From Coptis chinensis (Eukaryota > Streptophyta > Magnoliopsida > Ranunculales > Ranunculaceae), in the NCBI GenBank assembly GCA_015680905.1, contig CM027380.1:35952001-36016000 (forward strand): a DNA stretch of 64,000 nucleotides, read 5' to 3'. Below, piece by piece: positions 9,514-22,705 of the stretch (position 1 is its first letter; each line of letters begins with the position of its first letter). The notes below the pieces were generated by a model, which ran no database searches, had not been told where the DNA came from, and saw only the letters and a list, made by a program, of their open reading frames with translations. The translations under genes were made by a program, and so were the position numbers.

Positions 9514-11063
9514 TATACTTATTTTTGTGGCACTTTATTGATATCATCAAACTTAACCTTTTCAACATTAATACAATATTGGAAGAACTTTGTGGTACTA
9601 TTTCTTCATTTAAACTTTGTTTTACAATGTGCTTGTAGAAACATTGAGAATAGATAAATCTACTATCAGAACTAAGGAAAAAGGTGGAATATGATGAAAT
9701 ATTTGAGCATTTTATTGTAAGTTCAAGGTGTGCGTTAGAAGCTTCAAGTTTGGAAATGGAATATTATTTGAAAGACACTCTTCTTCCATCCATTTGATTA
9801 TTAGATTGTTCAAATCTACAAATTAATGGTCATTACTCATTTTACCCACCCAATCTTACGTTAACACTTTGACATGTTCATATTGACGAAAGACAAAAAA
9901 CGATATGATCTTCTTTATTATTCATGTTGGAATTGAATAAGTTTATTTTGCATATATACAAACAATCACTTAGAAAAAGAGAAAACACTTAGGGGAGTAT
10001 TTTAAGTAGGTGAACGCATTTTCTTGAAAGAGATTTTTTTTTTGTATTCATCAATTCATCGTAGAACACGTTCATGTGATAAATCTTTTCAAGTGGGAGT
10101 AGTGTATTCTTTGAGGATATGGAAACAATCAATCTGTTTTAGTGATTTGATAGATATTTTAGTGTTTTGTACACATTAGTACGTAAGTCGAGCGGTGATG
10201 ATTTACCGCTAAATCACTATAAATCTAAGAAAACTATTATACAAGCCAAATCGAGTTTAAGATAATTCCATTTAAAAATTACTGATTAATATCTTAAACC
10301 ACAAAGTGAAGAGGCTATCTCAATTTGATCATTTAGTTTCCAAGTACTTATGCACCATAATCGCTGCTTATTAATATATTTCGGTTTATTTTCAATAAAA
10401 ATATATTCTGATTTGAGAATTTGTGTAAGACATTTTGTAAAGCCTTTTCAGCACACAAAATATTTAATAGATCCTGGGAGTATGCCCGGGTCCAAAATCT
10501 AGTATATATATAATATATTAGAGTTCCTACATGGGGTATTTTTCTAGCTCTCTTAAAATTCCATGTCATCCACTCCTATTAAAATGGAAATTTCTCTTCT
10601 ATTGAAAAATGAAATTCTAACACTTCTAATTAAAATGGGTACCACACTTCTAAAACGGGATCCCTCCCCCACTTAAAATACGGATTTTTAAAACTTAATT
10701 AAAACAATTTGTTGAGAAATTAAAACGGGTTTTTAAGACTTGATTTAAATAATTTGTTAATAAATTAAAATGGGTTAGTGAATAAAACAGGAATCATCAT
10801 TTGTTAAAAAAATTATATATGTATAGTTATGATTATTGAGCAAGTTTTTAAAAGAGTCGGTGCGTATGCACGGATCTACTTTCTAGAATATATAAGCACA
10901 TCGGACTTGGGGCTAGGCCCAAACATGCAACCTTGAGTCTGCAAGGACTTTGGTTTGACAGGGCTTGGACATTGCAAAAGAGAAATCGAGTAAGTCCTAG
11001 GCCCTCATAAGTCTGGCTCGAATTCGGCCCGTCAACCCCATTTTGATTTCTTTTTCCGATAAT
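9514..11063. other. Noncoding stretch; possible hAT fragment and Helitron-like ends
   Basis: No gene. Around 9670-9790 one frame reads KVEYDEIFEHFIVSSRCALE and then EMEYYLKDTLLP, loosely like the acidic linker before the dimerisation domain of plant hAT transposases; this is weak. At 10471-10500 a small hairpin (CCTGGG, loop, CCCGGG) is followed 11 bases later by CTAG, then T. At 10859-10886 GTGCGTATGCAC is followed by CTAG in the same layout. Both resemble Helitron 3' ends, but no matching 5' ends were found. Confidence 0.35.

Positions 11064-11156
<93 letters not shown>
11064..11156. repeat. Compound microsatellite (CA)14 then (TA)n
   Basis: An uninterrupted CA tract to about 11091, then about 33 AT units to 11156. 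The same TA tract resumes at 11535 beyond the foldback element, so the tract appears to have been split by that insertion. Confidence 0.95.
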
Positions 11157-11158
<2 letters not shown>

Positions 11159-11167
11159 TTTGGCTAG

Positions 11168-11532
11168 AGTGACATCCTTATAATGACATCCTTATTGTAC
11201 ATCCTATCAAAAAGTGCATTTCAACAATGAATTAGTGGCTGATTTTTTTGTAGATATATTCTACCCACCATGGATGATATCTCTACAAAAAATTAGCTCA
11301 ATTCGATATTTCTAGCCTTGCCAAACTTAAAATTATTTCTAGACCGTTAGATAAAATTGCAAACTTAAAACACTATTTTTGACAAAGTTCCACATATTGG
11401 ATTGAGCTAATTTTTTGTAGGGATATAATCCATGGTGGGTAGAATATATCTACAAAAAAATCAGCCACTAATTCATTGTTGAAATGCACTTTTGATAGGA
11501 TGTACAATAAGAAATAAGTCATTATAAGGATG

Positions 11533-11537
<5 letters not shown>
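11168..11537. mobile_element. Foldback MITE with long inverted arms (about 135 bp), inserted in a TA tract
   Basis: The left arm (about 11170-11304) starts GACATCCTTATAATGAC and contains ATTCTACCCACCATGGAT. The right arm (about 11399-11536) is its reverse complement with few mismatches and ends GTCATTATAAGGATGTC. The central spacer is about 95 bp. No open frame of note. TA repeats flank both sides, consistent with insertion at TA. Arms this long suggest a foldback-type MITE that could form a near-perfect hairpin RNA. I do not recognise the family. Confidence 0.8.

Positions 11538-11592
<55 letters not shown>
11535..11592. repeat. (TA)n microsatellite, right half
   Basis: Continuation of the TA tract on the far side of the foldback element. 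Confidence 0.95.
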
Positions 11593-11596
<4 letters not shown>

Positions 11597-11890
11597 AGCT
11601 AGTGTGTGCAGGGTGCATCTATGCGTAGGGCTGTGAACCACTCATTTTAAAATTTGTGACCGGGTGTTTAAGTTTTAGCCAACAGCAACAGTGAGGGTAA
11701 AAACGTAAAGGCTCCCTCTTCCCTAAACTCTCTCTCTCATTGCAAACTCTCCCCAAAAACTCTTTAATGTCCAAAACAAAAAAGACAAGGCCGAACAAAA
11801 ACATTTTTTTTCTCTGCCTGCTTTCTTATTTCAGTCTTCTTTTGCTCTCTCGTAGTAGGGTTTATAGATCTGAGAGAAGAAGAAGAAGAC

Positions 11891-13378
<1,488 letters not shown>

Positions 13379-13727
13379 GTTAGTTGATTTCTTTTGTCTC
13401 CTTGCCTGAATTGTGATTTATTATTTATTTGTGAAGTTCTAAGTGCATCAATCTTTTGATATGACACTTTATGTGGTATAATTCAACACTCACAATTCAA
13501 TTAGTTAAAGTGATCTAACTCTTTTTGGGCTCTTTTTGTATAGTTCAGCATGTTAGTCTTTTTGTAGTATATATATGAGGTGTAGTTCATATGTGAACTA
13601 GTCCTGAATATGACACTTTATGTGTCATATTTCAGTATGTTAACTATATAAGAACTAGCCCCAGATAAAGTAACTTCATGTTGCATATTACACTGTGTTA
13701 GTATGAGACTTAATTTGGTATAGTGCA
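13379..13727. other. Noncoding stretch before element A; possible third CACTA-like end
   Basis: Contains two diverged copies of TATGACACTTTATGTG (near 13458 and 13608) and a similar string near 13702. It ends TTTGGTATAGTG at 13714-13725, which resembles the CACTATACCAAA end at 9166. No AACCGTTAC array is present, so this end is uncertain. Element A begins two bases later. Confidence 0.3.
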
Positions 13728-15176
13728 TGATAAGAGCCCAAAACTGTAGTTTTAACCCCTTAACAATAATACTTTTAGACTAATTATGCGAGTAATAAAT
13801 AAGAGTTAATGCTAATTACGTGCTTTTATGTATTTCAGGCATTGAAGTCAATTATGTGTAGAAATGTGCCACTTCGGAGATATAAAGGAGCAAGGGTTGG
13901 TTGCTAAGAAGTTATGTGATTAAATGCCAAGACGGGCAGAAACAACAAACAAAAGTCAGCAGAACTTCCGAAGACCGTATCTTTAGACTCAGACCTCGGA
14001 ATTGGATGTACCTTATGTCAAAACGGCCGACTCGGAAAGAGCTTTCCAATGGTCCAAACCTTGAACTAATCAGAAGAGCAAAAGTGGACAAAAAGCCTAT
14101 TAAAGTCAAAGCTAGCTGAAAAGAGCCCTATGGACTGAAGAAATTGGGCTTTGGGCTCGATTTTCCGGCCCAAAATATGGACCCTTAGCCCATGCACGAA
14201 AATATGGATCTGGTCTCCTCTATTTCCACACACTAGACTTAGCTCTTAAGGATAAATTAGGGGAGAATAGAAAGTAGCCATTAAAGCTTAGTTGTAGATC
14301 TAGTTTTTCAATTAATTAATTTGTTGTTATTCTTGTTTTAATTTCAGTATTGAATGATTGTTATTTAGTTGTTAGATCAATAAAATATTTAGTTCTTGAT
14401 AATCTAATTTCGTTTTCCATTAATTATTAGCTTCAATTCTTAGATTTACTTATTTGTCATTATTAATTTAAATCAATTATTGCATGAGTAGTTTCCATTT
14501 GAGTTTAAATAAGCAAAGTTCCAATATTTTTATGATGTCTAGTTTTAATTCATATGGAAATGATAGTTTGATGAATCAAGGGTAAACCTCTATTAGAGGG
14601 GTTTGATGAAACCTTGATGAAAACTTGATTGTGTAGTGTAGAATCGTTGTAAGAGTCTATTCCACTCTAGAAGGTCGTTGATTCGCCATGAGAATGGGTT
14701 GGACTTCCTCACATGCTACTTATGAATTGGTAGAGATGCCATGTATAATTAGGGATTAGAACGACCAATTCTTACCGTAAGAACGTAAGAATTGGATTAC
14801 AACAATCTATGCTAGTTTATTAAGTTGGATTCAAGGTGGATTCAATTCCCCCCTAATTCTTATTCTAGATTCAAACTTTAGTATTCCGTAGCATTTCATA
14901 GTTGAATAATTATAATCCCATTATCTTGTTAGAATAAATTGCATCGTAGTATAATTCGTAAAACCCTCATTGACTTTGGTAGGATTGATAGTCGTAGAAA
15001 ACTTGAATGCTAAAGAACTAGGAGTGGAACGAATCTTCTTTTCCAACTCTACTTCAATAATATCGAGAGTAGAAGTCTTTGATAAGAACTGTTACGTATA
15101 AAGTTTTAGTTCTACTTGTGTTTAGATTTTATCGTTTATTCGGAGTTGAATTATATTCAATTTTATCGTATTACCA
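13728..15176 (+). repeat. 5' LTR of element A (1449 bp)
   Basis: Starts TGATAAGAGCCC and ends TTACCA, directly followed by a degenerate primer site. It shares its layout with the other LTRs but is clearly more diverged. Reverse-complemented, it is closest to the LTR of element D, including the stretch around TGGACCCTTAGCCCATGC. No obvious TATA box at the place where the other LTRs have one. Confidence 0.88.
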
Positions 15177-15197
15177 AATAGCGTCGCTGCCTTCTTA
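15177..15197 (+). other. Primer binding site of element A (degenerate tRNA-Asp type)
   Basis: AATAGCGTCGCTGCC follows the LTR; intact copies in B, C and E read AATGGC(G/A)CC.(C/T)TGCC. TGGCGCCGTTGCC is complementary to the 3' end of plant tRNA-Asp and is the usual primer site of Athila/Tat-type Ty3 elements. Confidence 0.65.
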
Positions 15198-15837
15198 GTT
15201 CCCTTTAGTATTGTTTTCTTTAGAATTGTTAGTTTTCCAAAGTCCAATAACCCACCCACCCTTGTTTGATTCTCACTATGGATGTCCATTTCAGTACTGA
15301 AAATTTTCCTCGCAGAATTACATGGAGCGCGACACGCGCCATGGGCAAGCTAAATTGGAGCGCCACCCGCGCCCAAATGCATGAAACTCCATTTTTTTGG
15401 TTGAGCGCGACCCGTGCCTTGCCAAGGCAAAACACGAGCGCCCCCTGCGCTGAAGCGCCTGGACCTTGAGGTTTACCCTGAGCATGACCCACGCCCTACG
15501 AAGTTTAACCGAAGCGACCAGCTCAAATGCCCGAACTCCAGGCTTAACCCGAAGCCACCCACCTACCTACCTATTCTTATTAGCGACTGCGCCCTCTGTT
15601 GAAACTGCCCGATTTCCACAGGTTTGTTTCAAACTTCCATTTCTTTCAAGGTTTTTAGTGTTTTAACTTGTTATACACACTGAGCACGCGTAAACAAGAC
15701 GCTATTCATAAGCGAAGCAAGGAGGCATTCAGGTACTTTTTTCTTCCACACCTCGCATCTCCTATTAGAGGTTCATACTAGCATATCAGGATTGTTTGGA
15801 GTGTTGTTGTGTTTCATTAAGATTGGCTTAGCCTTGC
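15198..15837 (+). other. Leader of element A with GC-rich hairpin repeats
   Basis: No supported gene. Between about 15328 and 15462 there are four imperfect repeats of GAGCGCGACCCGCGCC spaced 33-45 bp apart. The core GCGCG-ACC-CGCGC folds on itself. This sharply GC-rich patch stands out from the A+T-rich surroundings and recurs upstream of ORF3. Confidence 0.7.
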
Positions 15838-18612
15838 ATGAGATTAAGGTCAGGCTGAAGAAAAACGCCTAACGTAATCAACCGGCAACGTTAACAAACA
15901 CGCCTTTCTAGTATACCACTCACTACACCTCTAGCTAATATACCACACACACCACCTAAAATAATGGCTGAAGAAAGAGAGTCTCCTCTCTCTGACTTTT
16001 ACAAAGCCTTGAACAATAGCCCTAAATCTTGTATCGTTCTATTAGACCCAGTGGGGGATTTTCGAATCCCCCCAAATATACTTAATTTGTTACCTGTTTT
16101 TCATGGGTTACACCATGAAAAGCCTTATCAGCACATGCGTAGGATTGACCAAGTCCTTACTACATTCCACCATCCTACGGTTGGTGCTAAACAAATTAAA
16201 CTAAGGGTATTTCCTTTCACTTTAGCCGATAAGGCGGCGTCTTGGTTAACTGCCCAAGCGCCTAATTCTGTGGACTCGTGGGCTAAACTTGTTTAACTAT
16301 TTATGGAACATTTTTACCCACCACTGAAGACCGACGAAATGCTTTCCAAGATTCATTTCTTTCGACAGAATCCTCATAAATCATTTTCAGAGGCTTTGAA
16401 TCATTTCACCGATCTTCTTATAGAGTGTCCACACCATAACCTTGCGAAAGACACGCTAGTTCGTGCCTTTTTCAAAGGACTTATACACCACCATAAAGAA
16501 GTCCTTGACATAATGAATGGGGGTAGTTTCCTAAGTAAGGGAGGCTCAGAGGCTTATAAATTTTTAGAAGATCAAACGAAACGTAATAATAACTGGGGGG
16601 GTAGTGATGATTTCTCCCGTTGCGCTAGTTTTTCTACAACAGTTAAAGCCGTCGATATGTTTGAGATGAAACCCGATCTGAAACTTAAAAATTTAATCGA
16701 ATCTCTAACTAAAAAGGTAGAGGGTATTTCTATTCAACAAACGCCTATCCCCGTCATGAATGTCAACTCCAATCCATGTAATTTTTGTTTGAGTCCAGAG
16801 CATCCTGACTCCAATTGTTCTCTCGCCTATGAACAACAACAATCACAACAAGATAATGTTTGTTCCATTAATAGCGAACCTAACGCAGCTTGGCGGGAAA
16901 ACCCCAACTTCGGTTGGCAGAATAATCAACAACCTCCAAGGTTGTTTAACCCAAATGTTAGGCCAACAAACAATTATAACCAAGGTCCACCAAGGCAAGG
17001 ACAAGGTCAGGGTAATTATAATTATAACAACCAAGCTCAACCATGACAAGGACAAGGATAGGGTAATTATAATAATTATAATACTAATAGAGGTATCGTT
17101 CCAGTAAATAATAACTACCAAAATCTACCCATTAATAATTAACGTGACATAGTTCCTGTCATAGTACCAGTAGCAAATACTACTCCACAACCGGATCGTT
17201 TTGATACCTTTATGCAATCTCAACAACAGATTTTACAAGCCATCCAACTTTTCTTACAACAGTTAGCTCAAGAGAAAGTACAACCCAAAGGTGTGTTTCC
17301 AGGACAAGCGATACCTAATCTTAAAACACCAAACACACCCTTTGAGGTAAATGGTAATACTAGTAACGAAAATACAAATGCAGGTGAAATAAATTCCATC
17401 ACCACTCTCCGTTCAGGTAGAGTGGTGGATAACAAAGTAACTATGTCTATAGTTAACCCACCAGTAGTCCCTATACCAGATATTACACTAGATACGGAAA
17501 CAGAAACTGAAGATCCTACCCCTATAGAGGTACCAGTTAAACCACAGCCTAAGAAATAGGAAAGCAATGTTAACCATCCTGTTAATCCATATGCTAAATA
17601 GAGAGAGAAACCATCGTTTCCTCAGAAATTAGCTATGTTAAACAAGGATACAAATTTTGACGAGATTAGAGAAGTTTTTAAAAATCTAACGATAAACTTA
17701 CCTTTTCTTGAAGCGATTAAAAAGTTACCTCACCATGCTAAGTTTCTTAAAGAGTTGTGCACTACTAGGCGTAAGACAAAGATTCCTAAAGACGCCTTTT
17801 TAACTGAACAGTTTCTAACTTTAACGAAATACAATGGAATCGTTAAGTACAAGGACCCTGGTCGCCCTACTGTACAATGCACCTTAGGGGATACTCACAT
17901 GACCACTACTTTATTAGACCTCGGGGCTAGTGTTAACTTACTCCTTTATTATTTATATAAACAAATAGGTCTATAGGAAATGCAACCTACAAGAATGACG
18001 TTGCAATTAGCTGATAGGTCTATCAAGTATCCTAAGGGTGTAGTGGAAAACATGCTGGTTAAGGTTCAGGATTTCTACTATCCTACAGATTTTGTTATCC
18101 TCGATACAGAAGTCGCTAACGATTCTGTTCCGATCATTTTAGGGCGCCTTTTCTTGGCAACTGCCAACGCGGTTATAAACTGCCGCGATGGTTCGATGTC
18201 CTTGTCCTTTGGCCAGCTTTCTATTGTGGTTAACATTTTTAAAATGATTAAACAGTTGCCTTATATGAATATCGATGGAGAGGTTAGCATGATCGAGAGC
18301 TTAGCTCATGATTATTTCAAAACCACGTTTCCAAATGACCAGATGCACAAATTTCTTTCATTTGGAAGTTCCAACTTCGACAAATACTCCTTGGACGTAG
18401 AGCAAATTGAGGAAGATTTCCTTCAACTCTTTTGCAACTCTTCCCTGCCACCTTGCGAGTCCCACCCTGCCAACATCCATTTATCCCTTGATGCTATGAC
18501 GGAAGATAAATTTTTCACCCTCTATCCCAGTGATTCTTTTGACCCACCTATTGAGGAATGTCTGACATATCTCAAGGCTTCTAATGATCTAGACCTGAGA
18601 GCTTTAGCTAAC
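15838..18612 (+). pseudogene. ORF1 of element A: Athila-like gag and aspartic protease (first part)
   Basis: One frame of 925 codons with nine in-frame stops (15856, 15892, 16294, 17044, 17059, 17140, 17557, 17599, 17974) and no frameshift. The start ATG (15838, MRLRSG) is chosen because B keeps the same start open. The gag core runs from about 16050 to 16590 (RVFPFTLADKAASWL, then KIHFFRQNPHKSFSEALNHF), forming the capsid that packages RNA. A CCHC zinc knuckle lies at 16777-16818 (C-x2-C-x4-H-x4-C). A low-complexity Asn/Gln/Gly stretch follows. The protease has LLDLGASVNLL at 17911-17943 and LQLADRSIKYPKGVVE downstream, as in Athila. The frame runs to ALAN, where element B is inserted. Several stops are CAA/CAG/CGA changed by C-to-T. 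Confidence 0.92.
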
Positions 18613-18985
18613 TGATAAGAGCCCAAAACTGTAGTTTTAACCCTGTAACAGTCATACTTTTAGACCAATTATGTGAGTAATAATTAAGAGTTAACACTGA
18701 TTATGTGCTTTTATGCATTTCAGGCTTCAAAGTTCATTATGTGCAGAAATGTGCCACTTTAGCGAGATAAAGAAGCAAAGGTCGGTTGCTAAGGAGTTCT
18801 GTGATTAAAGGCCAAGATTCAAGAAGATAAAGCCTTTCTAAAGCCCGGTCAAAAGCTGAAAAGTCGTCGCGAAAGAAAACAAAGACACAAGTCGTGAGAA
18901 CTTCGAAGGCCGTATCTTTGGACTCAGACCTCGGAATGGGGCCTACCTTATGTCAAAACGATCGTATCAATTTTAACGTTTATCA
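18613..18985 (+). repeat. 5' LTR of element B, internally deleted (373 bp of about 1.5 kb)
   Basis: The first about 345 bp pair closely with the 3' LTR of B up to TATGTCAAAACGA. Then about 1.1 kb is missing and only the last about 25 bp (ending TTTATCA) remain before the primer site. The TATA region and transcription start are gone, so B should not be able to make its own genomic RNA from this LTR. Confidence 0.88.
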
Positions 18986-19006
18986 AATGGCACCGCTGCC
19001 ATCTTA
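18986..19006 (+). other. Primer binding site of element B
   Basis: AATGGCACCGCTGCCATC directly after the LTR: tRNA-Asp type with one change (GCACC for GCGCC). Confidence 0.7.
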
Positions 19007-19436
19007 GTTTCACTTTCGCATTGTTTTCGTAGTGTAAGTACTTTTCTTAAAGTCCCATTTCACCCACCGACCCTTGTTTGATTCATACTGTGGTTGTCCG
19101 TTTCAAAGATTGAAAACTTCGAAAAAAATTTGCACGGGCGACTTCAGCGTCAAGTGGAGTGCACCCGCCCAAGTTATCTTGGGAAGTCGAAGCGCCGACC
19201 AAAAAGATGTAACAGAAGCCGACCCGCCCCATATGGAGCGACCGCCTCTAAAACAACCGTAATTTCATGATTACACGGAGCGCGCCAGCTTCTAAGCTAA
19301 GATTTTTCCTCGATTTTTACAGTTTTGATTCGAACTTTGATTTTTCAAGTTTTTCAGTGTTCTAAGTTGTTATATACACTGAACACACGTAAACAAGACG
19401 CTATTCATAAGCGAAGCAAGGACGCAATCAGGTATT
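19007..19436 (+). other. Leader of element B, part 1 (interrupted by E)
   Basis: Noncoding. A GC-rich patch (about 19125-19290) corresponds to the hairpin-repeat zone of the A leader but is more degenerate. It ends ...GAAGCAAGGACGCAATCAG at the E insertion point and continues at 31896. Confidence 0.75.
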
Positions 19437-20813
19437 TGATAAGAGTGAAATGAATAGTTTACCTACGAAATGAACGATGAATTCACAACGTAAGTAAACT
19501 AAACTATCTTTTGTTGCTTGTTTATCAAAGTTTTCTTCTTCTACTCTCAATCCTATGAGATATAGTGGAGTAGAGTGATTCGTTCCACTCTTAGTCCTTC
19601 CGTATGCTTGTTTTCTAGTCTCAATATTCTACTTAAAGTCAATGAGAGCTTTACGAAAAGGGGACTAGACTACTTATGCAACTACCCACCTAAATGCAAC
19701 TAGTCGGTTATCGAATATTAAGGAATGCTACGTTGATTCGATGTTAAGGAATTAGAGGGGGATTGATTCCACCTTAACTCAACTTAATCCACTAGCGACG
19801 AGTCGTCGTAATCCGAATTGAACTGCTATGCAGAACAATCGGTTCTTCCTAATCCCTAATTACACATGGCATTTCTACCAATTTATAACTAGCATGTGAA
19901 CAATTAAACCCATTCTCATGGTGAACTAATTATTTCTGGCGTGGAATAGAAATTACGACGACTCTACGATAAACGGAATCAAGCTTTCATCAAGGCTTCT
20001 CAACCCCCTCTAATGGAGGTTTAGCCTTGAATCATTCCACAATCATTTCCATTTAGATTAAAACTAAACATAATATAAAGCATTAAAATTTACTTAATTA
20101 AACAATAATGAAATCTAAATTAATGACTAAAATGAAATAAGAACAAGAATTGAAATTAGATCTAGAAATGGAAATGACAAAAGTCGAAATTGATAAAGAA
20201 TACTACTTTATTGATCTAATCAAATTGAAGAGCAAGATTCCAAGGTTTAATCTAATACAGGATTTGAAACTAATTAAATAAAACAATTAAATCTAGATCT
20301 AGAAGCGATTATAATGGCTACTTTCTATTCTAAGCTATCTACCTAACCTAACTGCCATTAACAATGAGTTAAGCTTTTGTTCTTATACATTCAGATCCAA
20401 AAATCGTGCATGGGCTTGGAGCCATATTTTGGGCCGAGAATCGAATCGCCCAAAACCCAATTCTTCAAAAAAAAGGCCTCTTCAGCTGCAGTTGGCTTCC
20501 ACAGACTTTTCATCCACTTCTGCTCCTCTGATTGGGTCAAGGCTTGGACCATTGCAAAGCTCTTTCCGAGCCGGTCGTTTTGACATGAGGTAGTCCTCAA
20601 TCCGAGGTCCGAGTCCAAAGATATGGCATTCGAAGTTCTCACTGACTTTTGCTCCTTTATCTCGCTAAAGTGGCACATTTCGCACATAATGGACTTTGAA
20701 GCCCGAAATGCATAAAAACACGTAATCGGTATTAACTCTTACTTATTATTCACATAATTGGTCTAACAAGATGATTATTAAGGGGTTAAAACTACAGTTT
20801 TGGGCTCTTATCA
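19437..20813 (-). repeat. 3' LTR of element E (1377 bp, minus strand)
   Basis: On the plus strand it starts TGATAAGAGTGAAATG and ends GGGCTCTTATCA. It is nearly identical to 30519-31895. A minus-strand TATAAGA box lies at 20381-20387. A 98-codon minus-strand open frame at 20391-20687 is not conserved between LTR copies. Confidence 0.93.
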
Positions 20814-21836
20814 AACACCCCAAACAAAGATTTTGCTTGTCCTCAAGCAAAGATGAGAAATTAGAATAAGTGACCAAAAATGGAGTTCTACCTAATCTCG
20901 TTTTATTTGAGTGCGATTGCATTGACCATATGCAACAAGGCCTTAAACCACTAGGACCATATGCAACAAGGCCTTAAACCACTAGGAATTCCCTAGTGGA
21001 CGAAGTTATAACCTCGTGAGAGAGTTTTCCAGTGAAGGTACTCTCACAAACTTCATCTATACTACAACGACTAAGAAAATAAAACTATTGTTTCCTTTAT
21101 TCATGCTCCAAATTATCTATCGTCTCACTAGCTATGAACAAGAATAACCAAGTCAAAACCTAAGCTAATATATGCATAATAATCTATCATCTACAATAAA
21201 CATATACACAATGATAGTAGTACTATAAAATGTTTAGCGGTTTGTTTTCGAGAACTTCGAATAAGCGTCCTTAAGTAGGTTCTCACAATAATAGTCAAGA
21301 AACAACACTCTGATTTTTCCACTCAAGTTTATTTTACTCCAAAATGCGTACAAGCACACTTTACCTTACAATCTCAATGACACACGAAGTTCGAGTCGAT
21401 CAAACACATCCGCCACTTACTATCACACTAACCTATTTCTAATTGAGCTAGAGGTCTTTATTAGGTGTTACGGGATTAGGAGATGGTTTAAGAAGGAAGG
21501 AAATGGATATTCTAATGGACAAGTCTGAGATAATAGAGTCTTCATATTATGTAACTAGAGAAAACCTTGTTATTTACTTTTTTTCTACTACACTTTGTTT
21601 CCATCCTTAGCCATATTTTTTCTTTTTCTTTTTTCTTTGGCTTTTGACTCCCTTTTATTCTATTTTTGGAGTTTTTATTTTATTTTTATTTTTTTTTTTC
21701 CTTGGATGGAAACTTATTTTCTTTATTTTCTAAAGCACTAACTAATTTTTGTTTACACAGTTTTTTTCTTCTTCTTTCTTCATTCATTCTATTCTCGGAC
21801 TTATTCTAAATTGGGTTTATTATTATATTTATTATA

Positions 21837-21867
<31 letters not shown>

Positions 21868-22705
21868 TATTTTGTTTTTGTTTTTGTAAGGGTAAAGGAA
21901 TTGTGGTTTATGGAAGGGCTAATGAAAGGCTCGATTAGGGCTTACTAGCGAAAATAATTCATAGGTTTGAATTTCTGGCTATATCGATCCAAAAGGGTCT
22001 AAATTCTCGCTTAGGATATGGTTTAGTGATCAAGCAAGTGGACGTGTGATTTCTCTATCCGGATTTTACTTCTCCCTTGTGTCATTTCTCAATTGTTTCA
22101 CTCATATAAGGCTTTTAGGCTATATTCTCACAGGATTTGTAGAATAAGTACTCTAGCCTAGATTTCAGAAACTTACTGCCAAACAATCATAGATACTCAT
22201 GTAATATATTTATAGATAGATGCAAAGATTATTACCTACATATTAACCTAAGTTCCTAACAATTATTCTGATGCAAAAGCTATGTGAGACTTCTAGATTG
22301 TTAAGAGCATAGAGAAAGAAACAATACCAATATTCCTAAGTGTATAGCATAACTTATTTATTTATATTTTTAAATTTTTGAAATTTTAACTAGAAAACAA
22401 ATGCATATTATACATATTTATATCCTAGCAGATGTCTTAATTACACGTGTTTCTATGCCCCCCCCAAACAAGAAGCATGCTTTGTCCTCAAAGCATTTAA
22501 ATAAAATGGGTAGGAAAAATACCATTGAAGCGCCGTGAAAATTCGAACATCTGTAAAAAGAAGGTTAGAACGCGTACTAATATAGGAAATAAAACTGACT
22601 CAACTCTATAATGAAGTTCTACCCATTATGGGGTTAAAAGAATGAAATTGCTTGGGACATAAGCGCACACTAACAGAAAATAAAACTTACCTCCACTCCC
22701 ATTTG
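20814..22705 (-). other. 3' noncoding region of element E
   Basis: About 1.9 kb without a gene, colinear with 48706-50529 of B and 42165-43988 of C. It holds two copies of the G-rich motif: just before the LTR (20814-20851, with CTTGAGGACAAGCAAA) and after ORF3 (22457-22496, with GAGGACAAAGCATGC). A (TA)n tract lies at about 21833-21860. Confidence 0.8.

Noticed and set aside
11373..11618. Open frame on the minus strand full of Tyr-Ile repeats
   Set aside because: It is a translation of the TA microsatellite and the foldback arm.
13711..13727. A third CACTA right end enclosing the GAPCp fragment
   Set aside because: TTTGGTATAGTG matches the inner end at 9166, but no AACCGTTAC-type array and no left end were found, so it is not called as an element.
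16843..17121. Long open frames overlapping the gag linker in other frames and strand
   Set aside because: They arise from the low-complexity AAT/CAA/GGT repeats of the ORF1 linker; the same region is explained by the gag frame.
20391..20687. 98-codon minus-strand open frame inside the E LTR, and similar frames in other LTRs (44090-44323, 13901-14119, 31459-31674)
   Set aside because: The frames differ between LTR copies and are broken by the same indels that separate the copies. They overlap U3 and lack any recognisable motif, so they are chance openings.
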